From: Wohlfahrtiimonas sp.
Lineage (GTDB): Bacteria > Pseudomonadota > Gammaproteobacteria > Cardiobacteriales > Wohlfahrtiimonadaceae
Direction: 5' to 3'
NCBI GenBank assembly: GCA_030149965.1
Contig: JASLHB010000127.1
Span: 1 to 28,360 of the forward strand
Length of the DNA: 28,360 bases
Below the pieces are notes generated by a model. That model did no database searches. It saw only the letters and a list, made by a program, of their open reading frames with translations, and had not been told where the DNA came from. The stretch's first letter is position 1; every line of letters starts with the position of its first letter. Shown here in pieces: positions 7,625 through 14,097 of the stretch. The translations under genes were made by a program, and so were the position numbers.

Positions 7625-8074
7625 ATGGCATCTCTAAATAATCTTAGAGCCTATTTGGAAGGTAAAGAACCTCACGAAATAGGAATATTACTTTGGGATT
7701 TCACACAAAGAACAACTGTTCTTGAGGAATTAACACAAAGGGAGATTGATACTATCTGTAACTATTTTATAAGTATAAATAAGACAGCAGAACAGATATA
7801 TAGAGAAGAATTAGAACTTAAAGAGTGGCGTTCAAATATACTTGCATTAGCTACTGAAATTGGGATAAAAGAACCAACATCATTTATCTCTTTCAACCAA
7901 TGGATGCTGAACCATAGCAAATACAAAAAACAATTAAATCAGCATTCAATAGAAGAACTTAAGAATGTCTTTAAGCAATTAAAGATGGTTAGTAAAAACA
8001 ATAATAAATCAGCTAAGTCTCCAATGACTAAAGCCTGGTTTTCGAAAGGAAAGGATTTAAAAGATTTTAATTAG
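7625..8074 (+). CDS. Conserved-looking hypothetical early protein
   Basis: A 149-aa soluble, mostly helical protein. The C-terminal part (SFNQWMLNHSKYKK to the basic tail KSAKSPMTKAWFSKGKDL) resembles uncharacterised proteins of Bacteroidota prophages. Its position corresponds roughly to GemA in Mu, but I see no GemA motif. It starts 6 bases after the NdpA-like gene. Confidence 0.65.
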   Translation: MASLNNLRAYLEGKEPHEIGILLWDFTQRTTVLEELTQREIDTICNYFISINKTAEQIYREELELKEWRSNILALATEIGIKEPTSFISFNQWMLNHSKYKKQLNQHSIEELKNVFKQLKMVSKNNNKSAKSPMTKAWFSKGKDLKDFN

Positions 8075-8084
8075 CAGTAAGAGT

Positions 8085-8225
8085 ATGGAATTTAAATTAC
8101 AAAGCCTTAGATGTAAACATATTAATAAGCATAGTAAAATTAGAAGAGTTGCTTGTACTGTTGTTGAGTTAGAGGTTAAATGTGATTGTTGTGGTCAAGT
8201 TGTTGAAATTATTATTGAAACTTAA
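8085..8225 (+). CDS. Small putative zinc-binding protein
   Basis: A 46-aa frame between two operon genes, starting 10 bases after the previous stop and ending 1 base before the next ATG. It has Cys10-x-His12 in its first third and a CDCCG cluster (Cys33, Cys35, Cys36), suggesting a zinc ribbon or finger. Mu carries a small zinc-finger regulator (Com), but no sequence similarity is claimed. The function is unknown. Confidence 0.6.
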   Translation: MEFKLQSLRCKHINKHSKIRRVACTVVELEVKCDCCGQVVEIIIET

Positions 8226-8226
8226 T

Positions 8227-8460
8227 ATGAAAGGAAATAGAATATGTATTCAACTATCAGATAATTTAAGATATCTAAGGAATCAACTTAATTTATCTCA
8301 ACAAGGTATAGCTGATGTCTTAAAGATTACAAGATCACGATATGCAAAGTATGAAGAAGTACTATCTGAGCCTCCTATTTATTTACTTGTACAAATGAGT
8401 GTTTTTTTTAAAGTCTCAATAGATGATTTGTGTAAAAAAGATTTAAGAAAATGGAAATAA
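8227..8460 (+). CDS. XRE-family HTH regulator
   Basis: A 77-aa single-domain DNA-binding protein. The helix-turn-helix is clear: RYLRNQLNLSQQGIADVLKITRSRYAKYEE, followed by the typical LVQMSVFFKVSIDDLC. It probably regulates phage transcription. The ATG at 8227 (MKGNRICI) is preferred over 8182, which would overlap the preceding small gene. It overlaps the next gene by 10 bases. Confidence 0.85.
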   Translation: MKGNRICIQLSDNLRYLRNQLNLSQQGIADVLKITRSRYAKYEEVLSEPPIYLLVQMSVFFKVSIDDLCKKDLRKWK

Positions 8461-8792
8461 AACTGAAAATTAGTACTGATACACTTTTCGCATTGGGTAG
8501 ATGGTTTACTCAAGTTAATTATATTAGATATTCAAACGGAATTAATAGAGTTTGGATATCTATTGGACTTGAATTATCAGATCGATTTGATAAGAAGTGT
8601 AAAACAATAGAGCGGCAGACATCTATGTTCGATTCTAAAAAAAAGCATAGCTTGAAGCTAAAATATTATGAAGGATGGGCTTTTAAAGAATTGTTAGTTG
8701 TTATAGTGCCATTCGTTAAAATAGAGAATCCACTGCACTATTCGTTATTGAGTAAAGTGATAGATGAATTAGATCAAAAATTATTATGTTAA
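8451..8792 (+). CDS. Hypothetical early protein
   Basis: A 113-aa protein, not recognised. It has alternating hydrophobic beta-like stretches (RVWISIGLELS, LLVVIVPFV) and a basic central part. It overlaps both neighbours (10 bases upstream, 7 downstream), showing tight translational coupling. Confidence 0.65.
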   Translation: MEIKLKISTDTLFALGRWFTQVNYIRYSNGINRVWISIGLELSDRFDKKCKTIERQTSMFDSKKKHSLKLKYYEGWAFKELLVVIVPFVKIENPLHYSLLSKVIDELDQKLLC

Positions 8793-9223
8793 CAGTATAT
8801 AAAGTAAAAGGAAGAGATCAAGGATTAGAGTTTATTTTTAAGTATGACTTAAACGGGATTTTGGTTTCTTTTGAAAAAAATCAAGAACTTGTAGGGAAGC
8901 AAATTACTTGGTTGTATTCTGAACGCTTTCCTGAAAAGGAAGAACAAATGCAAAATTATTGGATTGCTGATCCAAGCATGCGTAAAAAATTCATTGTTGA
9001 ACGTGCTCCAGCTAATTTAGACTTTGAGAGTTTGTGGAACTTGTATGATTATAAGGTTTCAAAACAAGATGCTATGAAGCAGTTTAATAAACTAAAAGAA
9101 ATTGATGTTATCAAGTGTTTTTCTTCGCTTAAAAACTATGAAGATTACTTGATTAGGACTAAGATAGCTAAGGCTCATTTAAGCACCTATATCAACAGAC
9201 GATATTTTGATAATGAGTATTAA
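8786..9223 (+). CDS. Hypothetical protein with replication-protein-like C-terminal motif
   Basis: A 145-aa protein, the last gene of the early operon. Residues ~80-145 (FESLWNLYDYKVSKQDAMKQFNKL ... HLSTYINRRYFDNEY) follow the pattern F-x-x-W-x-x-Y-x-x-K-x-x-K-x-x-A-x-x-x-W/F-x-K-L ... S-T-W/Y-I/L-N-x-x-x-x-x-D. This pattern is common at the ends of phage replication-initiation and HTH proteins. The N-terminal half is not recognised. A strong terminator follows 3 bases after the stop. Confidence 0.65.
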   Translation: MLTVYKVKGRDQGLEFIFKYDLNGILVSFEKNQELVGKQITWLYSERFPEKEEQMQNYWIADPSMRKKFIVERAPANLDFESLWNLYDYKVSKQDAMKQFNKLKEIDVIKCFSSLKNYEDYLIRTKIAKAHLSTYINRRYFDNEY

Positions 9224-9225
9224 TC

Positions 9226-9261
9226 AAAAAGAGTTAACTGCTAATGTGGTTAACTCTTTTT
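9226..9261 (+). terminator. Terminator of the early operon
   Basis: AAAAAGAGTTAAC (9226-9238) pairs perfectly with GTTAACTCTTTTT (9249-9261) around a 10-nt loop, followed by more T. The symmetric A/T arms make it potentially bidirectional. Confidence 0.85.
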
Positions 9262-9269
9262 TTATTTTT

Positions 9270-9302
9270 ATAACCTTGTCAAGGTTATAATGTTTAATTT
9301 TG
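9270..9302 (+). promoter_or_regulatory. Palindromic operator and promoter for the lipoprotein unit
   Basis: ATAACCTTGTCAAGGTTAT (9270-9288) is a perfect 9-bp inverted repeat around one central base. TTG within it (9276-9278) is followed after 16 nt by TAATTTTG (9295-9302), an exact TAnnTTTG -7 element. The palindrome covers the -33 region, so a dimeric regulator could act here. The start would be near 9306, 18 bases before the ATG at 9324. Confidence 0.65.
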
Positions 9303-9323
9303 TATTTTAAAATATTAACACAA

Positions 9324-9716
9324 ATGGAGACAATAAGAGAAATTGAATACTCAAATGGTAAAAGTATATTTAAGGGTTTTTTTCATAGATTCTTAATTAA
9401 AAAAGATTCTGATGGCAATGAAGTTGCAGTAGCATTAATTGAAAATATAGAGGGAAATATTTTAGAAGTTGCTTTTGGTCTGATTAAGTTTAAAGAACAT
9501 GAAAATAAAAAAGGATTAAGAAGAATTAAATATTATACCACTCCTTTATTTGCCCGAAATGAAAGTGATATTAGTAAAATAGGATTTTTTCATTTTTGGG
9601 AACAAACTAATTTAAGCTATAATGATAGTATAGAAGTGAAAATAGGTGTTGTAGAAGACAAAGAGTCAGGTTGTATAATAAAAGTTGAATCAGAGAATAT
9701 TACTTTTATAGATTAA
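9324..9716 (+). CDS. Hypothetical protein of the accessory unit
   Basis: A 130-aa soluble, probably beta-rich protein, not recognised. It alternates short strands (KSIFKGFFHRFLI, EVAVALIENI, NILEVAFGLIKF) and has no signal peptide. The ATG at 9324 is preferred over a TTG at 9300 that lies within the promoter. It forms a two-gene unit with the lipoprotein 5 bases downstream, between two terminators, which suggests accessory (moron-type) cargo expressed independently of phage operons. Confidence 0.7.
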   Translation: METIREIEYSNGKSIFKGFFHRFLIKKDSDGNEVAVALIENIEGNILEVAFGLIKFKEHENKKGLRRIKYYTTPLFARNESDISKIGFFHFWEQTNLSYNDSIEVKIGVVEDKESGCIIKVESENITFID

Positions 9717-9721
9717 ATATT

Positions 9722-10234
9722 ATGAAAAAATTACTACTTATGCTGGGGTTAGCACTATCATTTGGGTGCTCTAGTTCAACTGAAGAGATAGATTTAAGTC
9801 CATATTCTAAAGGTGAAGGAGGGGCTCAAGTATTAGTTTATTATCAAAAGACTCTAGGTACAGGAGAGGCTGTTAATGAAAGATATAACGGAAGTCTTGT
9901 TCATATTTGGAATGCTGATGGAAGAGATTTTGATGTAGATAAATCATACTCTAACATTATAGAAGGATATCTTTATGACAGAATTAGTGATAAATCATAT
10001 AAGCCAGTTGTAACAAAATTAGGAATAGATTCTTTTATAAAAACATTAAAAGTAGGAAAGTATTTTATTTATATAAATACACTAAAGCCAGAATCATTTT
10101 ATAGAGGCGTGCCTACATACGGTTATACTTACAAGTACTTTGAAGTAAAAGAAAAAGATATAGTTACTCTTAAAAAGGTATTTGATATAAAGAAAGGAGA
10201 AGGACCTAATAAAAAACTCTTCCCTTGGGAATAA
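9722..10234 (+). CDS. Lipoprotein, probable lysogenic-conversion gene
   Basis: A 170-aa secreted lipoprotein. The signal peptide MKKLLLMLGLALSFG is followed by Cys16 in an LSFGC lipobox, so the mature protein is lipid-anchored at Cys16. The sequence after the Cys (SSSTEE) is serine and acidic rich. The rest (about 155 aa) looks like a beta-rich periplasmic or surface domain and is not recognised. An independently transcribed lipoprotein in a prophage is a classic candidate for superinfection exclusion or host-surface change, but that is inference only. Confidence 0.75.
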   Translation: MKKLLLMLGLALSFGCSSSTEEIDLSPYSKGEGGAQVLVYYQKTLGTGEAVNERYNGSLVHIWNADGRDFDVDKSYSNIIEGYLYDRISDKSYKPVVTKLGIDSFIKTLKVGKYFIYINTLKPESFYRGVPTYGYTYKYFEVKEKDIVTLKKVFDIKKGEGPNKKLFPWE

Positions 10235-10239
10235 AATAC

Positions 10240-10276
10240 AACAAACCCCAACTTGCAAAACGAGTTGGGGTTTGTT
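10240..10276 (+). terminator. Terminator of the lipoprotein unit
   Basis: AACAAACCCCAACT (10240-10253) pairs perfectly over 14 bp with AGTTGGGGTTTGTT (10263-10276) around a 9-nt loop, followed by ATTTTTG. It starts 5 bases after the lipoprotein stop. Confidence 0.88.
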
Positions 10277-10283
10277 ATTTTTG
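10253..10283 (+). promoter_or_regulatory. Possible promoter inside the terminator hairpin
   Basis: TTG (10253-10255), 20 nt, TATTTTTG (10276-10283) fits the Bacteroidota consensus. The predicted start near 10287 would leave almost no leader before the ATG at 10289, so either the message is nearly leaderless or the match is accidental. Confidence 0.35.
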
Positions 10284-10288
10284 TAACT

Positions 10289-10621
10289 ATGTCAAGTGTA
10301 GTTATAAATAATACAAAGAAAGGTCGTAATGAACGCCTTATTCAAAAGCGAAACCAGCAGTTGGTTGCTCGCTTTTACTTCTATTCTACACTTATGTCAT
10401 TAAAGTTCTCTTCTGTATTAGAACTCTTAGAAGATGAGTTTTTCTTGTCTCAAGCTCGTATTACTGATCTACTTGCAGAAAACTCTAATTTGATTACAAA
10501 TATAGAATTACAGCAAATTACAATTAATGAATTAAAAGATAGTTATCCCGCTATGAATTGGCAGTATAATCATGCCAAGAGGTCTCAAAGCGTAGGGCAA
10601 ATATCTTTAAACCTTTTCTAA
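10289..10621 (+). CDS. Small helical protein, candidate late regulator
   Basis: A 110-aa basic, helical protein. The pattern RNERLIQKRNQQLVARFYFYSTLMSLKFSSVLELLEDEFFLSQARITDLLAENSNLI includes a stretch (LEDEFFLSQARITDLLAEN) that resembles an HTH. I have the impression of similar proteins in Bacteroidota prophages but cannot name a family. It sits just before the late genes, where Mu has Mor/C activators, so a late transcription activator is one possibility. The ATG at 10289 is chosen over a TTG at 10253 that lies inside the terminator. Its last 71 bases overlap the convergent gene on the other strand. Confidence 0.65.
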   Translation: MSSVVINNTKKGRNERLIQKRNQQLVARFYFYSTLMSLKFSSVLELLEDEFFLSQARITDLLAENSNLITNIELQQITINELKDSYPAMNWQYNHAKRSQSVGQISLNLF

Positions 10622-10985
10622 GGTTTTCATTCTTGCCACTCTTTCGGCTAAAAGGATAAAATGAGCTATCACTATACCCTTGTAGTTTTTTATATACATC
10701 ATCTTGCAATCTTAACCACTCCAGAGATTTTTTGCGAATTTGAGGTGTAGTTAAGGAGTTAGTTTCCCCTAATGCTTTAGTTATTATTCTAACAGTAAAG
10801 AACGCTTGAACTTTCTGAATGTCATTCTCAATGTCCTCACAGAAGGGCATGTCAATATCAATTAAAGCACAAGGATATGTTACAGGGGGCATTTCTTCTA
10901 ATAGTTGACCATTATCAAGGTCAATGTATCTAATGTCTTTTATTTGCGTTAAAAGCTCTTCTAATTTTAAGTATAGTTGTTCCAT
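10551..10985 (-). CDS. Probable tail completion / head-tail joining protein
   Basis: A 144-aa protein, the last gene of the minus-strand head operon, immediately after the gpG-like gene (1-base gap). The pattern (LLTQIKDIRYIDLDNGQL ... YPCALIDI ... KVQAFFTVRIIT ... KIFALRFETSWHD) fits small structural proteins that adapt head to tail in Mu-like and HK97-like phages. The assignment is from position, size and style rather than a firm motif. Its 3' end overlaps the convergent plus-strand gene by 71 bases. Confidence 0.6.
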   Translation of the reverse strand: MEQLYLKLEELLTQIKDIRYIDLDNGQLLEEMPPVTYPCALIDIDMPFCEDIENDIQKVQAFFTVRIITKALGETNSLTTPQIRKKSLEWLRLQDDVYKKLQGYSDSSFYPFSRKSGKNENLRKGLKIFALRFETSWHDYTANS

Positions 10986-10986
10986 C

Positions 10987-11526
10987 TTATCCTTTAAATA
11001 TTTTTCTTAGTTCTTCTACTGATATTCTTCTAAGGCGTGCTTTTAAAAGAGGTGAATCTTTTTCTGCTCCTATAAATCTCCTTTGAGGTATATTCTGTAA
11101 TATGATTCTTTCATGTGCTTTGACTTCAACTGTTTTCCCTGTCTTATTGTTTTTCCTTTTAAAAGTTCTTACAGTTTGATTTACTTGACCTCTAAAGCCA
11201 TAATTGTGAACACGAGCATAAGGGACATCAGTGCCACCTGCACCAACATATACAACATTATTGACAATTCGTGTAATTCTAATAGATCTTTTTAGTTTTC
11301 CAGTCTTAACTAAAAGAGCACGATCTGTTTCATCTGCTTTGCCCCATTTTGTAGGATTTTTCCTTTTTTCCCAAACCTCTTGATTACTGCCACTCCAAGC
11401 TTCTTTTTCAAAACTTTCAAGTGAAAAACTTACTACTTCATTTCCAATTATCTCAGGAAGTGTTCTAAGTGTTTTAGCAAGTCTTTCTTGTATTTTAGCA
11501 AATTGATCAGCTGATTTTTTAGCCAT
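10987..11526 (-). CDS. Phage virion morphogenesis protein, Mu gpG-like
   Basis: A 179-aa protein of the phage virion morphogenesis (Phage_tail_S, Mu gpG) family. Visible hallmarks are LLVKTGKLKRSIR, the VYVGAGGTDVPYARVHNYG segment and the C-terminal PQRRFIG followed by a helix. In related phages this protein acts at tail or head completion. It follows the MuF gene by 22 bases in the head operon. Confidence 0.85.
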   Translation of the reverse strand: MAKKSADQFAKIQERLAKTLRTLPEIIGNEVVSFSLESFEKEAWSGSNQEVWEKRKNPTKWGKADETDRALLVKTGKLKRSIRITRIVNNVVYVGAGGTDVPYARVHNYGFRGQVNQTVRTFKRKNNKTGKTVEVKAHERIILQNIPQRRFIGAEKDSPLLKARLRRISVEELRKIFKG

Positions 11527-11548
11527 TTAAATAAGTTTTAAATTGTGT

Positions 11549-12259
11549 TTAAACAATGTTGTAAAATTCTTGTGCTAAATAAAGTATATCCTTAGGTGTA
11601 TTAGCAATGTAGCTATTTTCTTTAGTGAATATTTCACCACTCATTCCTACATTATTTCTAAACTCTTCAGGGATTTCAGGTAATTCGTATTTGTCAGTTG
11701 GGACACCATATCGAAGTTTTTTAATTGTGGTTCTGCAGTTAAAATGATTAGGTGGCCAATAATACATAAGTGCTGGGTCATCTACTCTAAATATTACATC
11801 TGCTAATGGTGCACAGGTATCTGATGTTCTCCCATCTTTTACAACAAGCATCTGTATAAAAGGGAATATTTCTTTTGTGGCTTGTAAATCTCGCCATATA
11901 CGAGACATCTGTGCTGAAGCAATTACAATGTCATATTCTGTTTTTAAATACTTAATAGAATCTCCTGTAGCCTTTTGCCCTTCATATTTAAAGTCAGACC
12001 AGGAGCGTAAAACACCTTCATTGTTTAATAATAAATTGTTTAGCTTTAAATTATCATTGTAGTTTTTAGCTACACTAAAATCCCAAGTATTATTTTTTAG
12101 TATTTCTCTAAGAACATAATCAGGTGAATCAAAATCAATTTCCCCAAAACCTGAGTTAATCGCTTTGTTAAAAGCTTGCCCTTGCACTTGCACAATAGGT
12201 TTTGAAATGAAATTACTTTCTACCCCTTTTGCTTTATATACTTCTTTTATTACCTCCAT
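11549..12259 (-). CDS. MuF-like minor head protein, probably expressed by -1 frameshift from the portal
   Basis: A Mu gpF-like (SPP1 gp7-type) minor head protein. The C-terminal hallmark is present: VKDGRTSDTCAPLADVIFRVDDP, then PPNHFNCRTT. From the ATG at 12259 the product is 236 aa, but the same frame is open a further 46 codons up to a TGA at 12404-12406. Those codons read good protein (LYEELDWKALNDKYN ... EPDWADNLAAQW) with no ATG, GTG or TTG. The open part begins exactly where the portal gene carries a T TTT TTT slip site, so the main product is likely a portal-MuF fusion (see 12355-12403). MuF proteins contact the portal vertex and can be ejected with DNA. Internal initiation at 12259 remains possible. 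Confidence 0.85.
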   Translation of the reverse strand: MEVIKEVYKAKGVESNFISKPIVQVQGQAFNKAINSGFGEIDFDSPDYVLREILKNNTWDFSVAKNYNDNLKLNNLLLNNEGVLRSWSDFKYEGQKATGDSIKYLKTEYDIVIASAQMSRIWRDLQATKEIFPFIQMLVVKDGRTSDTCAPLADVIFRVDDPALMYYWPPNHFNCRTTIKKLRYGVPTDKYELPEIPEEFRNNVGMSGEIFTKENSYIANTPKDILYLAQEFYNIV

Positions 12260-12354
12260 CCATTGAGCCGCTAAATTATCTGCCCAATCAGGTTCTTTTG
12301 AACTTAATTTGTGAGTACAAGAAGAGTTGTATTTATCATTTAAAGCCTTCCAGT

Positions 12355-12403
12355 CAAGCTCCTCGTATAGTTTAATATCTATCGAGGAGCTTGCTGAAAA
12401 AAA
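12355..12403 (-). promoter_or_regulatory. Programmed -1 frameshift signal: slippery heptamer plus hairpin
   Basis: Read on the minus strand, the portal gene has GAT TTT TTT CAG, giving the heptamer T TTT TTT (12403-12397) in the correct X XXY YYZ phase. After a 3-nt spacer (CAG), CAAGCTCCTCG (12393-12383) pairs perfectly with CGAGGAGCTTG (12365-12355). Inside, ATAG also pairs with CTAT with one bulged A, giving 15 bp in all. The portal stop TAG (12381-12379) lies in the inner stem. Slipping back one base continues in the MuF frame. If the weak outer pairs CAA/TTG are open, the effective spacer is 6 nt, the usual range. The signal is seen directly; its use is inferred. Confidence 0.75.
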
Positions 12404-13674
12404 TCAACAACTCTTCTTAAAAAGCCAAAGTTTACTTTTTTAGAACTTAAAGTTTTTTTATTAGCTTTTTGAAGAGTTTTTTTATTTTCTTCAGAGGTTT
12501 CAGTATTTATATCTTCTTCAATAACGTTTTCTTCTGGTGTACTTTCTTTGTTTTTTCTATTGCCTTTTGGGAGTCCGAAATTTTCAAACCAATAATCAGT
12601 ATCAATTCCCTCTTCTGTTCTATCATCAACTTCTATTGCAATTTCTAATTGTTCTTTTTTAGTTAATGCTTTTTCTTTTTCAGGGAAAGAAAACCAGCCA
12701 CCTTCAACAGGGTAGCCTCTTTTGGCTAATCGTGGTAATAATTCTCTATTAAGAATCCTTTGTACATATCTTCTATCTGCTTTATTAATTTCATCTTCTA
12801 CATCAGCATGAACCTTACCTTGAGAATAAGAAGAACCATCTTTAGTGGTCATTGTTTGTCCAAGAACACCAATTAATATCTGTTCATCACAATGTTTTAA
12901 AAATCGATCGTGAATGTCAACATTTCCAGGTGCTTTTTCTCCAATGCTTTTTATCTCTGAATTTTTACTCATAACAACAGAACCACCTGATCCTCTATTT
13001 TGAAAAGCACTTTCCATTTCTTGACGCCCACTATCATCCTCAGGGTCATAAAGCCCAACAAGCATAGGAATACCGAAAAGTTCACAGAACTGAGCGTAAT
13101 CAGCCCCTCCATTTCTTTTGAATATTGCATGAGGAGCTGTTTTTAAAAATATACCTAAGTCATTGTCTTTTCCTAAATTAAGAATAAAGTCATTAGGTTC
13201 ATCATAGCTCACTCCAAACATATCATATTGATTTGTTAGTATGTGTTTGTTTTCAGTATTTAAATGTCGTCTATCAATAACAGTAACTTTAAATCCTTCT
13301 GTAAAGGAAAGTTCTATGATATTTTTCCCATAGAACTTAGTTAGCATACATTCTTTTAGTAATTCTTCAAATTCAGGAGTATCAATTAAATCCATCATCT
13401 CTTCAATTTCTTTTCCTTCTTTTTGAAAAACAATATCTGAGTTTGTAATAGCTATAACTCTTTTATCTATAGCCATGGATAGTACTGTGTCAATTAATAA
13501 ATTATCATATAACTCAATGAGATTTGCTCTTCTTCCGCGATCTGCTTGCTGCATTGCAGACTTCCACTTTTCAATTCCTAATGAATTTCTTACTGGAGGT
13601 TTGATAATAAGTGTTTGCGAAATATTAATAGCCTTGTTGGCTTTATTGTTTTGTTGTAATCTTTTATTAGCCAT
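12379..13674 (-). CDS. Portal protein, DUF935 family (Mu gp29-like)
   Basis: A 431-aa portal subunit, forming the dodecameric DNA channel at the capsid vertex. DUF935 features include an N-terminal basic arm, YDNLLIDTVLSMAIDKR, FTEGFKVTVIDRRHL, FGIPMLVGLYDPEDD and the QTMTTKDGSSYSQGKVHADV segment near 290-310. The last ~60 residues are a charged linker (PEENVIEEDINTETSEENKK) ending VVDFFQQAPR. Six codons before the stop the frame passes through the T7 slip site described at 12355-12403, so some ribosomes should add the MuF domain to give 708 aa. It starts 2 bases after the DUF1320 gene. Confidence 0.92.
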   Translation of the reverse strand: MANKRLQQNNKANKAINISQTLIIKPPVRNSLGIEKWKSAMQQADRGRRANLIELYDNLLIDTVLSMAIDKRVIAITNSDIVFQKEGKEIEEMMDLIDTPEFEELLKECMLTKFYGKNIIELSFTEGFKVTVIDRRHLNTENKHILTNQYDMFGVSYDEPNDFILNLGKDNDLGIFLKTAPHAIFKRNGGADYAQFCELFGIPMLVGLYDPEDDSGRQEMESAFQNRGSGGSVVMSKNSEIKSIGEKAPGNVDIHDRFLKHCDEQILIGVLGQTMTTKDGSSYSQGKVHADVEDEINKADRRYVQRILNRELLPRLAKRGYPVEGGWFSFPEKEKALTKKEQLEIAIEVDDRTEEGIDTDYWFENFGLPKGNRKNKESTPEENVIEEDINTETSEENKKTLQKANKKTLSSKKVNFGFLRRVVDFFQQAPR

Positions 13675-13676
13675 AA

Positions 13677-14096
13677 TTAGTAGTGATTTGTACGTTTAGG
13701 GTTTGAATTCCATGAAAAAGATACGCTGTTGTCTGGTTTCAATTCTATTTTAGGAAGTGCAGTTGGCATTCCTTTGTAAACAGCAGTCAACCACCCAACA
13801 GCTTCTTGATATCTAAATTTTTTATCTTCATAATTAATGGATGGATTTGCTAATCCAATGAGTTCCCATAGTGCTATATCTTTTACAACTTTTAAAACCA
13901 AAGGATTACGATCTTTTCCTTGCTTTGAAAATATATCGTCAACAATATAGTGCTTCATAAGTTTTGAACAAACAAAATCAATTGCTATGTCAATGGAAGC
14001 ATAAGCTATTGTTTGATCCTCTCTAATTATTTCATTTATTTCCTCACTATATGCGTGAGTTTTTAATTCTTCTATTGTTATATAATTTGAATACAT
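13677..14096 (-). CDS. DUF1320 family protein (Mu gp36-like)
   Basis: A 139-aa small head or connector protein. The family features are the N-terminal YITIEELKTHAY, a helix with YASIDIAIDFVCSKLMKHY, VVKDIALWELIGLANP and the FRYQEAVGWLTAVYKGM segment. In Mu-like phages gp36 lies with the head genes and probably acts in head-tail joining. It sits one base after the terminase gene, before the portal, which differs from Mu order. Confidence 0.82.
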   Translation of the reverse strand: MYSNYITIEELKTHAYSEEINEIIREDQTIAYASIDIAIDFVCSKLMKHYIVDDIFSKQGKDRNPLVLKVVKDIALWELIGLANPSINYEDKKFRYQEAVGWLTAVYKGMPTALPKIELKPDNSVSFSWNSNPKRTNHY

Positions 14097-14097
14097 A

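Noticed and set aside
12355..12393. Portal/MuF hairpin as a transcription terminator
   Set aside because: No T run follows the stem on either strand, and it lies inside continuous coding sequence of one operon.
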